This document shows positions 42,131 to 56,063 of a stretch of DNA of 64,000 nucleotides, piece by piece. The notes under the pieces were generated by a model, which worked only from the letters and a program-made list of their open reading frames with translations, was not told the DNA's origin and searched no databases. The stretch's first letter is position 1. Every line of letters begins with the position of its first letter. The DNA is from Hydractinia symbiolongicarpus (taxonomy: Eukaryota; Cnidaria; Hydrozoa; Anthoathecata; Hydractiniidae): assembly GCF_029227915.1 (NCBI RefSeq), contig NC_079881.1, positions 29,613,501-29,677,500 of the forward strand. Direction: 5' to 3'. Made by a program: the position numbers and the translations under genes.

Positions 42131-43289
42131 ACACGCTGAAGAATTAGTGACAGTTTCAAAAACTGCATTTCATTGACTTTTTAACGGTGTCAGTCCTTTT
42201 GAGTTACAACGGTTGGGTCACCTATTCGTACCAACATGTGTTTAGCGATATTGTTCTGATACTACTAGGTTGCATCGCTTTTAAGAATGAAACGATGGAC
42301 TGTGGGACTTAATTGAACTACCTTTGAACTGTGACCTGATAAATGTGATAAATGAGACAATTGGACTCCAAGAAATACATTCTTCTTAATTTGACGGGAT
42401 TGCCGGAACTCAGCGATTACACAGGGCGCTGTGGTACCGCTACATTTAAAAATTTAGATAAATAAGTCATTCTTTACTGTGGGACCAATCCTAGCCGTTG
42501 TCGCGCGCTGAAGAATTATCGACAGTTTCAAAAACTACATTTCATTGACTTTCTAACGGTGTCAGTCCGTTTGAGTTACAACGGTTGGGTCAACTATTCG
42601 TACCAACATGTGTTAGCAATATTTTTCTGTTATTACTAGGTTGCATCGCTTTTAACAATGAAACGATTGACTGTGGGACTTAATTGAACTAACTTTGGAC
42701 AGTGACCTGATAAATGTGATAAATGAGACAATTTGACTCCAAGAAATAACATTCTTCTTAATTTGACATGAATGCCGAAACTCAGCGATTACACTGGGCG
42801 CTGTGGTAGCGCTTCATTTAAAAGTTTAGGTAAATAAGTCATTCTTTACTGTGGGACCAATCCTAGCCGTTATCGCGCGCTGAAGAAATAGCGACAGTTT
42901 CAAAAACTACATTTCATTGACTTTCCAACGGTATCAATCCACTTCAGTTACAACGGTTGGGTCACCTATTCGTACCAACATGTATTTAACGATAATTTTC
43001 TGTTATTACTAGGTTGCATCGCTTTTAACAATGAAGCGATTGACTGTGGGACTTAATTGAACTAACTTTGGACTATGACCTGATATATGTGATAAATGAG
43101 ACAATTGCACTCTAAGAAATAACATTCTTCTTAATTTGACATGATTACCGGAACTCAGCGATTACACTGGGCGCTGTAGTAACGCTTCATTTAAAAATTT
43201 AGATAAATAAGTCATTCTTTACTGTGGGATCAATCCTATCCGTTATCGCGCGCTGAAGAAATAGCGATAGTTTCAAAAACTACATTTCA

Positions 43290-46200
43290 TTGACTTTGTA
43301 ACGGTATCAATCCACTTCAGTTACAACGTTTGCGTCACGTATTCGTACCAACATGTATTTAGCGATATTTTTCTCATATTACTAGGTTGCATCGCTTTTA
43401 ACAGTAAAACGATTGACTGTGGTACTAAATTGATCTGATTTAGGACTGTGACCTGATAAATGTGATAAATGAGACAATTGGACTCAGAGAAATAACATTC
43501 TTCTTAATTTGACGTAATTGCCGGAGCTCAGCGATTACACTGGGCGCTGTGGTAGCGCTTCATTTAAAAGTTTAGGTAAATAAGTCATTCTTTACTGTGG
43601 GACCAATCCTAACCGTTATCGCGCGCTGAAGAAATAGCGACAGTTTCAAAAACTTCATTTCATTGACTTTCTAACGGTATCAATCCATTTCAGTTACAAC
43701 AGTTGCGTCACATATTCGTACCGACATGTTTTTAGCGATATTTATCTGATATTACTAAGTTGCATCGCTTTTAGCAGTGAAACGATTGACTGTAGGACTT
43801 AATTGAACTAACTTTGGACTGTGACCTGATAAATGTGATAAATGAGACAATTGGACTCAGAGAAATAACATTCTTCTCAGTTTGACATGATTGCCCGAAC
43901 TCAGCGATTACACTGGGCGCTGTGGTAGCGCCTCATTTAAGAATTTAGATAAATAAGTCATTCTTTACTGTGGGACCAATCCTAGCCGTTATCGGGCGCT
44001 GAAGAAAGAGCAACAGTTTCAAAAACTAAATTTCATTGTCTTTTTAACAGTGTCAGTCCGTTTGTGTTGCAACGGTTGGGTCACACATTCGTACCAACAT
44101 GTATTTAGCGATATTGTTTTTGATATTACTAGGCTGCATCGCTTTTAACAATGAAACGATTGACTGTGGGACTTAATTGAACAAACTTTGGACTGTGACC
44201 TAATAAATGTGATAAATGAGAAAATTGAACTCCAAGAAATAACATTCTTCTCAATTTGACATGATTGGCGGAACTCAGCGATTACACTGGGCGCTGTGGT
44301 AGCGCCTCATTTAAAAATTTAGATAAATAAGTCAATTTTTACTGTGAGACCAATCCTAGCCGTTATCGCGCGTTAAGAAATAGTGACAGTTACAAAAACT
44401 ACATTTCATTGACTTTCTAACGGTATCAATCCACTTTAGTTACAACGGTTGCGTCACATATTCCGACTAACATGTATTTAGCGATATTTTTCTCATATTA
44501 CTAAGTTGCATCGCTTTTAACAGTGAAACGATTGACTGTGGTTTTATATTGAACTGATTTTGGACTGTGACCTTATAAATGTTATAAGTGAGATAAGTAG
44601 ACTCCAAGAAATAGCATTCTTCTTAATTTGAAATGATTGCCGAAACTCAGCGATTGCACTGGACGCTGTGGTAGCGCTTCAACTAAAAATTAAGATAAAA
44701 AAGTCATTTTTTACTGCGGGACTAATCCTAGCCGTTATCGGGCGCTGAAGAAAGAGCGACAGTTTCAAAAACTAAATTTCATTGTCTTTTTAACAGTGTC
44801 AGTCCGTTTGAGTTACAACGGTTGGGTCACACATTCGTACCAACATGTATTTAGCGATATTTTTTTTGATATTACTAGGCTGCATCGCTTTTAATAATGA
44901 AACGATTGACTGTGGGACTTAATTAAACAAACTTTGGACTGCGGAAAATAAATGTGATAAATGAGAAAATTGGACTCCAAGAAATAACATTCTTCTCAGT
45001 TTGACATGATTGCCGGAACTCAGCGATTACACTGGGCGCTGTGGTAGCGCCTCATTTAAGAATTTAGATAAATAAGTCATTCTTTACTGCGGGACTAATC
45101 CTAGCCGTTATCGGGCGCTGAAAAAAGAGCGACAGTTTCAAAAACTAAATTTCATTGTCTTTTTAACAGTGTCAGTCCGTTTGAGTTACAACGGTTGGGT
45201 CACACATTCGTACCAACATGTATTTAGCGATATTTTTTTTGATATTACTAGGCTGCATCGCTTTTAACAATGAAACGATTGACTGTGGGACTTAATTAAA
45301 CAAACTTTGGACTGCGGATAATAAATATGATAAATGAGAAAATTGGACTCCAAGAAATAACATTCTTCTCAGTTTGACATGATTGCCGGAACTCAGCGAT
45401 TACACTGGGCGCTGTGGTAGCGCCTCATTTAAGAATTTAGATAAATAAGTCATTCTTTACTGTGGGACCAATCCTAGCCGTTATCGGGCGCTGAAGAAAG
45501 AGCGTCAGTTTCAAAAACTAAATTTCATTGTCTTTTTAACAGTGTCAGTCCGTTTGAGTTACAACGGTTGGGTCACACATTCGTACCAACATGTATTTAG
45601 CGATATTTTTTTTGATATTACTAGGCTGCATCGCTTTTAACAATGAAACGATTGACTGTGGGACTTAATTGAACAAACTTTTGACTGTGACCTAATAAAT
45701 GTGATAAATGAGAAAATTGAACTCCAAGAAATAACATTCTTCTCAATTTGACATGATTGGCGGAACTCAGCGATTACACTGGGCGCTGTGGTAGCGCCTC
45801 ATTTAAAAATTTAGATAAATAAGTCAATTTTTACTGTGAGACCAATCCTAGCCGTTATCGCGCGTTAAGAAATAGCGACAGTTTCAAAAACTACATTTCA
45901 TTGACTTTGTAACGGTATCAATCCACTTCAGTTACAACGTTTGCGTCACGTATTCGTACCAACATGTAATTAGCGATATTTTTCTCATATTACTAGGTTG
46001 CATCGCTTTTAACAGTAAAACGATTGACTGTGGTACTAAATTGATCTGATTTAGGACTGTGACCTGATAAATGTGATAAATGAGACAATTGGACTCAGAG
46101 AAATAACATTCTTCTTAATTTGACGTAATTGCCGGAGCTCAGCGATTACACTGGGCGCTGTGGTAGCGCTTCATTTAAAAGTTTAGGTAAATAAGTCATT

Positions 46201-46800
46201 CTTTACTGTGGGACCAATCCTAACCGTTATCGCGCGCTGAAGAAATAGCGACAGTTTCAAAAACTTCATTTCATTGACTTTCTAACGGTATCAATCCATT
46301 TCAGTTACAACAGTTGCGTCACATATTCGTACCGACATGTTTTTAGCGATATTTATCTGATATTACTAAGTTGCATCGCTTTTAGCAGTGAAACGATTGA
46401 CTGTAGGACTTAATTGAACTAACTTTGGACTGTGACCTGATAAATGTGATAAATGAGACAATTGGACTCAGAGAAATAACATTCTTCTTAATTTGACGTA
46501 ATTGCCGGAACTCAGCGATTACACTGGGCGCTGTGGTAGCGCTTCATTTAAAAGTTTAGGTAAATAAGTCATTCTTTACTGTGGGACCAATCCTAACCGT
46601 TATCGCGCGCTGAAGAAATAGCGACAGTTTCAAAAACTACATTTCATTGACTTTCTAACGGTGTCAGTCCGTTAGAGTTACAACGGTTGGGTCACATATT
46701 CGTATCAACATGTATTTAGCGATATTTTTTTGATATTACTAGATTGCATCGCTTTTAACAATGAAACGATTGACTGTGGGACTTAATTAAACAAACTTTG
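43290..46800 (+). repeat. Nested satellite duplications with 2,611-bp and 2,983-bp offsets
   Basis: The stretch from 43,294 (CTTTGTAACGGTATCAATCC, then TTTGCGTCACGTATTCG) recurs from 45,905 at an offset of 2,611 bp, and a related copy starts near 55,170. Monomers with ATCGGGCGCTGAAGAAAGAGC and the odd GGACTGCGGAAAATAAATG (near 44,935) or GGACTGCGGATAATAAATG (near 47,920) recur at an offset of 2,983 bp. The GACTGCGG variant replaces the usual GACTGTGACCT and marks one monomer lineage. Confidence 0.65.
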
Positions 46801-47919
46801 GACTGCGGATAATAAATGTGATAAATGAGAAAATTGGACTCCAAGAAATAACATTCTTCTCAGTTTGACATGATTGCCGGAACTCAGCGATTACACTGGG
46901 CGCTGTGGTAGCGCCTCATTTAAGAATTTAGATAAATAAGTCATTCTTTACTGTGGGACCAATCCTAGCCGTTATCGGGCGCTGAAGAAAGAGCAACAGT
47001 TTCAAAAACTAAATTTCATTGTCTTTTTAACAGTGTCAGTCCGTTTGAGTTACAACGGTTGGGTCACACATTCGTACCAACATGTATTTAGCGATATTTT
47101 TTTTGATATTACTAGGCTGCATCGCTTTTAACAATGAAACGATTGACTGTGGGACTTAATTGAACAAACTTTGGACTGTGACCTAATAAATGTGATAAAT
47201 GAGAAAATTGAACTCCAAGAAATAACATTCTTCTCAATTTGACATGATTGGCGGAACTCAGCGATTACACTGGGCGCTGTGGTAGCGCCTCATTTAAAAA
47301 TTTAGATAAATAAGTCAATTTTTACTGTGAGACCAATCCTAGCCGTTATCGCGCGTTAAGAAATAGTGACAGTTACAAAAACTACATTTCATTGACTTTC
47401 TAACGGTATCAATCCACTTTAGTTACAACGGTTGCGTCACATATTCCGACTAACATGTATTTAGCGATATTTTTCTCATATTACTAAGTTGCATCGCTTT
47501 TAACAGTGAAACGATTGACTGTGGTATTAAATTGAACTGATTTTGGACTGTGACCTTATAAATGTTATAAGTGAGATAAGTAGACTCCAAGAAATAGCAT
47601 TCTTCCTAATTTGAAATGATTGCCGAAACTCAGCGATTGCACTGGACGCTGTGGTAGCGCTTCAACTAAAAATTAAGATAAAAAAGTCATTTTTTACTGC
47701 GGGACTAATCCTAGCCGTTATCGGGCGCTGAAGAAAGAGCGACAGTTTCAAAAACTAAATTTCATTGTCTTTTTAACAGTGTCAGTCCGTTTGAGTTACA
47801 ACGGTTGGGTCACACATTCGTACCAACATGTATTTAGCGATATTTTTTTTGATATTACTAGGCTGCATCGCTTTTAACAATGAAACGATTGACTGTGGGA
47901 CTTAATTAAACAAACTTTG

Positions 47920-49100
47920 GACTGCGGATAATAAATGTGATAAATGAGAAAATTGGACTCCAAGAAATAACATTCTTCTCAGTTTGACATGATTGCCGGA
48001 ACTCAGCGATTACATTGGGCGCTGTGGTAGCGCCTCATTTAAGAATTTAGATAAATAAGTCATTCTTTACTGTGGGACCAATCCTAGCCGTTATCGGGCG
48101 CTGAAGAAAGAGCGTCAGTTTCAAAAACTAAATTTCATTGTCTTTTTAACAGTGTCAGTCCGTTTGAGTTACAACGGTTGGGTCACACATTCGTACCAAC
48201 ATGTATTTAGCGATATTTTTTTTGATATTACTAGGCTGCATTGCTTTTAACAATGAAACGATTGACTGTGGGACTTAATTGAACAAACTTTGGACTGTGA
48301 CCTAATAAATGTGATAAATGAGAAAATTGAACTCCAAGAAATAACATTCTTCTCAATTTGACATGATTGGCGGAACTCAGCGATTACACTGGGCGCTGTG
48401 GTAGCGCCTCATTTAAAAATTTAGATAAATAAGTCAATTTTTACTGTGAGACCAATCCTAGCCGTTATCGCGCGTTAAGAAATAGCGACAGTTTCAAAAA
48501 CTACATTTCGTTGATTTTCTAACGGTATCAATCCACTTTAGTTACAACGGTTGCGTCACATATTCCGACTAACATGTATTTAGCGATATTTTTCTCATAT
48601 TACTAAGTTGCATCGCTTTTAACAGTGAAACGATTGACTGTGGTATTAAATTGAATTGATTTTGGACTGTGACCTTATAAATGTTATAAGTGAGATAAGT
48701 AGACTCCAAGAAATAGCATTCTTCTTAATTTGAAATGATTGCCGAAACTCAGCGATTGCACTGGACGCTGTGGTAGCGCTTCAACTAAAAATTAAGATAA
48801 AAAAGTCATTTTTTACTGCGGGACTAATCCTAGCCGTTATCGCGCGCTGAAGAAATAGCGACAGCGTCAAAAACTACATTTCACTGACTTTCAAACGGTG
48901 TTAGTCCGTTTGAGTTACACCGGTTCGGTCACATATTCGTACCAACATGTATTTAGCGATATTTTTTTTGATATTACTAGGTTGCATCGCTCTTAACAAT
49001 GAAACGATTGACTGTGGGACTTAAATGAACAAACTTTGGATTGTGACCTAATAAATGTGTAAATGAGAAAGTTCGACTCCAAGAAATAACATTCTTCTCA
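47920..49100 (+). repeat. Satellite block, copy 1 of three (also about 56,064 and 57,928)
   Basis: This three-monomer stretch contains AAGAGCGTCAGTTTC at 48,109 and GCGACAGCGTCAAAAAC at 48,858. It recurs about 8,144 bp downstream (56,064-57,244) and again 1,864 bp after that (57,928-59,110). GAGTTACACCGG plus TCGGTCACATATTC is a shared private variant. Confidence 0.65.
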
Positions 49101-49868
49101 ATTTGACATGATTGCCGGAACTCAGCGATTACACTGGGCGCTGTGGTAGCGCTTCATTTAAGAATTTAGATAAATAAGTCATTCTTAACTGTGGGACTAA
49201 TTCTAGCCGTTATCGCGCGCTGAAGAAATAGCAACAGTTTCAAAAACTACATTTCATTGACTTTCTAAGAATATCAATCCGTTTGGGTAACAACGTTTGA
49301 GTCACATATTCGTACCAATATGTATTTCGTGATATTTTTTTCGGTACTGCTAGGTTTGTATGGCTTTTAACAGTTAAACGATCGACTGTGGCACTTAATT
49401 GAACTGATTATGGGCGGTGACCTTATAAATGTTAAGATGAGACAATTGGACTCCAAGAAATAACATTCTTTCTAATTTGACATGATTGCCGAATTTCAGC
49501 GATTACGCTGGGTGCTGTGGCAGCGCTTCAATTAAAAATTTAGATAAAAAAGACATTCTTTACTGTGGGGCCAATCTTAGCCGTTATTGCGCGTTGAAGA
49601 ATTAGTGACAGTTTCAAAAACTACATTTCATAGACTTTTTAAGGGTGTCAGTCCTTTTGAGTTACAACGGTTGGGTCACCTATTCGTACCAACATGTGTT
49701 TAGCGATATTTTTCTGTTATTACTAGGTTGCATAGCTTTTAACAATGAAACGATTGACTGTGGGACTTAATTGAACTAACTTTGGACAGTGACCTGATAA
49801 ATGTGATAAATGAGACAATTTGACTCCAAGAAATAACATTCTTCTTAATTTGACGGGATTTCCGAAAC

Positions 49869-50191
49869 TCAGCGATTACACTGGGCGCTGCGGTAGCGCT
49901 TTAATTAAAAAATAAAGATAAAAAAGTCATTCTTTACTGTGGGACCAATCCTAGCCGTTATTAACGGTGTCAGTCCTTTTGAGTTACAACGGTTGGGTCA
50001 CCTATTCGTACCAACATGTATTTAACGATATTTTTCTGTTATTACTAGGTTACATCGCTTTTAACAATGAAGCGATTGACTGTGGGACTTAATTGAACTA
50101 ACTTTGGACTATGACCTGATATATGTGATAAATGAGACAATTGCACTCTAAGAAATAACATTCTTCTTAATTTGACGGGATTTCCGAAACT
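49869..50191 (+). repeat. Truncated satellite monomer (323 bp)
   Basis: Between CTAGCCGTTATT and AACGGTGTCAGTCC (junction at about 49,963) roughly 50 bp of the normal monomer are missing, namely the GCGCGTTGAAGAATTAG to CATTGACTTTT part. The junction shows one or two T bases of microhomology. This is the second clear internal deletion in the array after the 258-bp monomer. Confidence 0.8.
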
Positions 50192-51442
50192 CAGCGATTA
50201 CACTGGGCGCTGTGGTAGCGCTTCATTTAAGAATTTAGATAAATAAGTCATTCTTTACTGTGGGACCAATCCTAGCCGTTATCGGGCGCTGAAGAAAGAG
50301 CGACTGTTTCAAAAACTACATTTCATTGACTTTCTAACGGTATCAATCCACTTCAGTTACAATGTTTGCGTCACATATTCGTACCAACATGTGTTTAGCG
50401 ATATTTTTCTGATACTACTAGGTTGCATCGCTTTTAACAATGAAACGATGGACTGTGGGACTTAATTGAACTACCTTTGGACTGTGACCTGATAAATGTG
50501 ATAAATGAGACAATTGGACTCCAAGAAATACATTTTCTTATTTTGACGGGATTGCCGGAACTCAGCGATTACACGGGGCGCTGTGGTACCGCTACATTTA
50601 AAAATTTAGATAAATAAGTCATTCTTTACTGTGGGACCAATCCTAGCCGTTGTCGCGCGCTGAAGAATTATCGACAGTTTCAAAAACTACATTTCAATGA
50701 CTTTCTAACGGTGTCAGTCCGTTTGAGTTACAACGGTTGGGTCACCTATTCGTACCAACATGTGTTAGCAATATTTTTCTGTTATTACTAGGTTGCATCG
50801 CTTTTAACAATGAAACGATTGACTGTGGGACTTAATTGAACTAACTTTGGACAGTGACCTGATAAATGTGATAAATGAGACAATTTGACTCCAAGAAATA
50901 ACATTCTTCTTAATTTGACATGATTGCCGAAACTCAGCGATTACACTGGGCGCTATGGTAGCGCTTCATTTAAAAGTTTAGGTAAATAAGTCATTCTTTA
51001 CTGTGGGACCAATCCTAGCCGTTATCGCGCGCTGAAGAAATAGCGACAGTTTCAAAAACTACATTTCATTGACTTTCCAACGGTGTCAATCCACTTCGGT
51101 TACAACGGTTGGGTCACCTATTCGTACCAACATGTATTTAACGATATTTTTCTGTTATTACTAGGTTACATCGCTTTTAACAATGAAACGATTGACTGTG
51201 GGACTAAATTGAACAAATTTTGGACTATGACCTAACAAATGTGATAAATGAGAAAATTGGACTCTAAGAAATAACATTCTTCTCAATTTGACATGATTGC
51301 CGAAACTCAGCGGTTACACTGGGCGCTGTGGTAGCGCTTCATTTAAGAATTTAGATAAATAAGTCATGCTTTACTGTGGGACCAATCCTAGCCGTTATCG
51401 CGAGCTGAAGAAATAGCGACAGTTTCAAAAACTACATTTCAT

Positions 51443-53630
51443 TGGCTTTCTAACAGTATCAATCCGTTTGAGTTACAACGGTTGAGTCACATATTCGTAC
51501 CAACATGTATTCGTGCTATTTTCCGGTATTACTAGGTTGTATGGCTTTTACCAGTGAAACGACTGACTGTGGGACTTAATTGAACTGATTATGGATTGTG
51601 ACCTTAAAAATGTTGTTAGTGAGACAAGCGGACTCCAAGAAATAACATTCCTTTTAATTTGACATGATTGCCAGAACTCAGTGATTACATTGGGCACTGT
51701 GGTAGCGCTTCATTTAAGAATTTAGATAAATAAGTCATTCTTTATTGTGGGACCAATCCTAGCCGTTATCGCGCGCTGAAGAAATAGCGACAGTTTCAAA
51801 AGCTACATTTCAATGGCTTTCTAACAGTATCAATCCGTTTGAGTTACAACGGTTGAGTCACATATTCGTACCAACATGTATTCGTGCTATTTACCGGTAT
51901 TACTAGGTTGTATGGCTTTTACCAGTGAAACGATTGACTGTGGGACTTAATTGAACTGATTATGGATTGTGACCTTAAAAATGTTATTAGTGAGACAAGC
52001 GGACTCCAAGAAATAAAATTCCTTTCAATTTGACATGATTGCCGGAACTCAGCGATTACACTGGGCGCTGTGGTAGCGCTTCATTTAAGAATTTAGATAA
52101 TTAAGTCATTCTTAACTGTCGGACTAATTCTAGCCGTTATCGCGCGCTGAAGAAATAGCGACAGTTTCAAAAACTACATTTCATTGACTTTCTAAGAATA
52201 TCAATCCGTTTGAGTAACAACGGTTGAGTCACATATTCGTACCAATATGTATTTCGTGATATTTTTTTCGGTACTGCTAGGTTTGTATGGCTTTTAACAG
52301 TGAAACGATCGACTGTGGCACTTAATTGAACTGATTATGGACTGTGACCTTATAAATGTTAAAGTGAGACAATTGGACTCCAAGAAATAACATTCTTCCT
52401 AATTTGACATGATTGCCGAAACTCAGCAATTACACAGGGCGCTGTGGTAGCGCTTCAAATAAAAATTTAGATAAAAAAGACATTCTTTACTGTGGGGCCA
52501 ATCTTAGCCGTTATTGCGCGTTGAAGAATTAGTGACAGTTTCAAAAACTGCATTTCATTGACTTTTTAACGGTGTCAGTCCTTTTGAGTTACAACAGTTG
52601 GGTCACCTATTCGTACCAACATGTGTTTAGCAATATTTTTCTGATACTACTAGGTTGCATCGCTTTTAACAATGAAACGATGGACTGTGGGACCTAATTG
52701 AACTACCTTTGGACTGTGACCTGATAAATGTGATAAATGAGACAATTGGACTACAAGAAATACATTCTTCTTAATTTGACGGGATTGCCGGAACTCAGCG
52801 ATTACACGGGGCGCTGTGGTACTGCTACATTTAAAAACTTAGATAAATAAGTCATTTTTTACTGTGGGACCAATCCTAGCCGTTATCTCGCGCTGAAGAA
52901 TTATCGACAGTTTCAAAAACTACATTTCATTGACTTTCTAAGGGTGTCAGTCCGTTTGAGTTACAACGGTTGGGTCACCTATTCGTACCAACATGTGTTA
53001 GCAATATTTTTCTGTTATTACTAGGTTGCATCGCTTTTAACAATGAAACGATTGACTGTGGGACTTAATTGAACTAACTTTGGACAGTGACCTGATAAAT
53101 GTGATAAATGAGACAATTTGACTCCAAGAAATAACATTCTTCTTAATTTGACATGATTGCCGAAACTCAGCGATTACACTGGGGGCTGTGGTAGCGCTTC
53201 ATTTAAAAGTTTAGGTAAATAAGTCATTCTTTACTGTGGGACCAATCCTAGCCGTTATCGCGCGCTGAAGAAATAGCGACAGTTTCAAAAACTACATTTC
53301 ATTGACTTTCCAACGGTATCAGTCCACTTCAGTTACAACGGTTGGGTCACCTATTCGTACCAACATGTATTTAACGATATTTTTCTGTTATTACTAGGTT
53401 GCATCGCTTTTAACAATGAAGCGATTGACTGTGGGACTTAATTGAACTAACTTTGGACTATGACCTGATATATGTGATAAATGAGACAATTGCACTCTAA
53501 GAAATAACATTCTTCTTAATTTGACGGGATTTCCGAAACTCAGCGATTACACTGGGCGCTGTGGTAGCGCTTCATTTAAGAATTTAGATAAATAAGTCAT
53601 TCTTTACTGTCGTACCAGTCCTAGCCGTTA
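51443..53630 (+). repeat. Long-range duplicated satellite segment, copy 2 (partner 39,197-42,130)
   Basis: This matches copy 1 at offsets of 12,246 and then 11,502 bp, with a two-monomer loss between. It is followed by 53,631-54,085, which instead matches 36,917-37,370 (offset 16,714 bp). The segment is therefore a patchwork of at least two sources. Confidence 0.65.
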
Positions 53631-56063
53631 TTGCACGCTGAAGAAATAGCGACAGTTTCAAAAACTACATTTCATTGGCTTTCCAATAGTATCAGTCCGT
53701 TTAAGTTACAACGGTTGAGTCACATATTCGTACCAACATGTATTTCGTGCTATTTTCCGGTAATACTAGGTTGTATGGCTTTTACCAGTGAAACGATTGA
53801 CTGTGGGACTTAATTGAACTGATTATGAACTGTGACCTTAAAAATGTTATAAGTGAGACAAGTGAACTCCAAGAAATATCATTCTTCTTAGATGGAAATG
53901 ATTGACGAAATTTAGCGATTGCACTGGACGCTGTGGTAGCGCTTCAGTTAAAAATTTAGATAAATAAGTCATTCTTTACTGTGGGACCAATCCTAGCCGT
54001 TATCGGGCGCTGAAGAAAGAGCGACTGTTTCAAAAACTAAATTTCATTGACTTTCTAACGGTATCAATCCACTTCAGTTACAATGTTTGCGTCACATATT
54101 CGTACCAACATGTATTTAGCGATATTTTTCTCATATTACTAGGTTGCATCGCTTTTAACAGTGAAACGATTGACTGTGGGACTAAATTGGACTGATTTTG
54201 GACTGTGATCATATAAATGTTATAAGTGAGACAAGTTGACTCCAAGAAATGACATTCTTTTTAATTTGACATGATTGCCGAAACTCAACGATTACACTGG
54301 GCGCTGTGGTAGCGTTTCATTTGAGAATTAAGCTAAAAAAAGTCATTTTTTACCGTGGGACCATTCCTAGCCGTTAGCGCGCTTAAGAAATAGAGACAGT
54401 TTCAATTACTACATTTCACTGACTTTTTAACGGTGTCAGTCCGTTTGAGTTTCAACGGTTGGGTCACATATTCGTACCAACATGTAATTAGCGATATTTT
54501 TCTCATATTACTAGGTTGCATCGCTTTTAACAGTGAAACGATTAAATGTGGGACAAAATTGGACTGATTTTGGATTGTGATCATATAAATGTTATAAGTG
54601 AGACAAGTTAACTCCAAGAAATAACATTCTTCTTAATTTGACATGATTACCGGAACTCAGCGATTACACTGGGCGCTGTAGTAACGCTTCATTAAAAAAT
54701 TTAGATAAATAAGTCATTCTTTACTGTGGGATCAATCCTATCCGTTATCGCGCGCTGAAGAAATAGCGATAGTTTCAAAAACTACATTTCATTGACTTTG
54801 CACCGGTGTCAGTTCGTTTGAGTTGCAACGGTTGGGTCACATATTTGTACCGACATGTTTTTAGCGATATTTATCTGATATTACTAAGTTGCATCGCTTT
54901 TAGCAGTGAAACGATTGACTGTAGGACTTAATTGAACTAACTTTGGACTGTGACCTGATAAATGTGATAAATGAGACAATTGGAGTCCAAGAAATAACAT
55001 TCTTCTTAATTTGACGTGATTGCCGGAACTCAGCGATTACACTGGGCGCTGTGGTAGCGCTTCATTTACAAGTTTAGGTAAATAAGTCATTCTTTACTGT
55101 GGGACCAAACCTAACCGTTATCGGGCGCTGAAGAAATAGCGACAGTTTCAAAAACTACATTTAATTAACATTCTAACGGTATCAATCCACTTCAGTTACA
55201 ACGTTTACGTCACGTATTCGTACCAACATGTATTTAGCGATATTTTTCTCATATTACTAGGTTGCATCGCTTTTAACAGTAAAACGATTGACTGTGGTAC
55301 TAAATTGATCTGATTTAGGACTGTGACCTGATAAATGTGATAAATGAGACAATTGGACTCAGAGAAATAACATTCTTCTTAATTTGACGTAATTGCCGGA
55401 GCTCAGCGATTACACTGGGCGCTGTGGTAGCGCGTCATTTAAAAGTTTAGTTAAATAAGTCATTTTTTACTGTGGGACCAATCCTAACCGTTATCGCGCG
55501 CTGAAGAAATAGCGACAGTTTCAAAAACTTCATTTCATTGACTTTCTAACGGTATCAATCCATTTCAGTTACAACAGTTGCGTCACATATTCGTACCGAC
55601 ATGTTTTTAGCGATATTTATCTGATATTACTAAGTTGCATCGCTTTTAGCAGTGAAACGATTGACTGTAGGACTTAATTGAACTAACTTTGGACTGTGAC
55701 CTGATAAATGTGATAATTGAGACAATTGGACTCAGAGAAATAACATTCTTCTTAATTTGACGTAATTGCCGGAACTCAGCGATTACACTGGGCGCTGTGG
55801 TAGCGCTTCATTTAAAAGTTTAGGTAAATAAGTCATTCTTTACTGTGGGACCAATCCTAACCGTTATCGCGCGCTAAAGAAATAGCAACAGTTTCAAAAA
55901 CTACATTTCATTGACTTTCTAACGGTGTCAGTCCGTTAGAGTTACAACGGTTGGGTCACATATTCGTATCAACATGTATTTAGCGATATTTTTTTGATAT
56001 TACTAGGTTGCATCGCTTTTAACAATGAAACGATTGACTGTGGGACTTAATTAAACAAACTTT

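Noticed and set aside
36917-53813. Plus-strand open frames of about 60 codons at 36917, 53631 and 60712
   Set aside because: Same satellite phase in different monomers; the match between 36,917 and 53,631 is explained by segmental duplication of the satellite, not by gene conservation.
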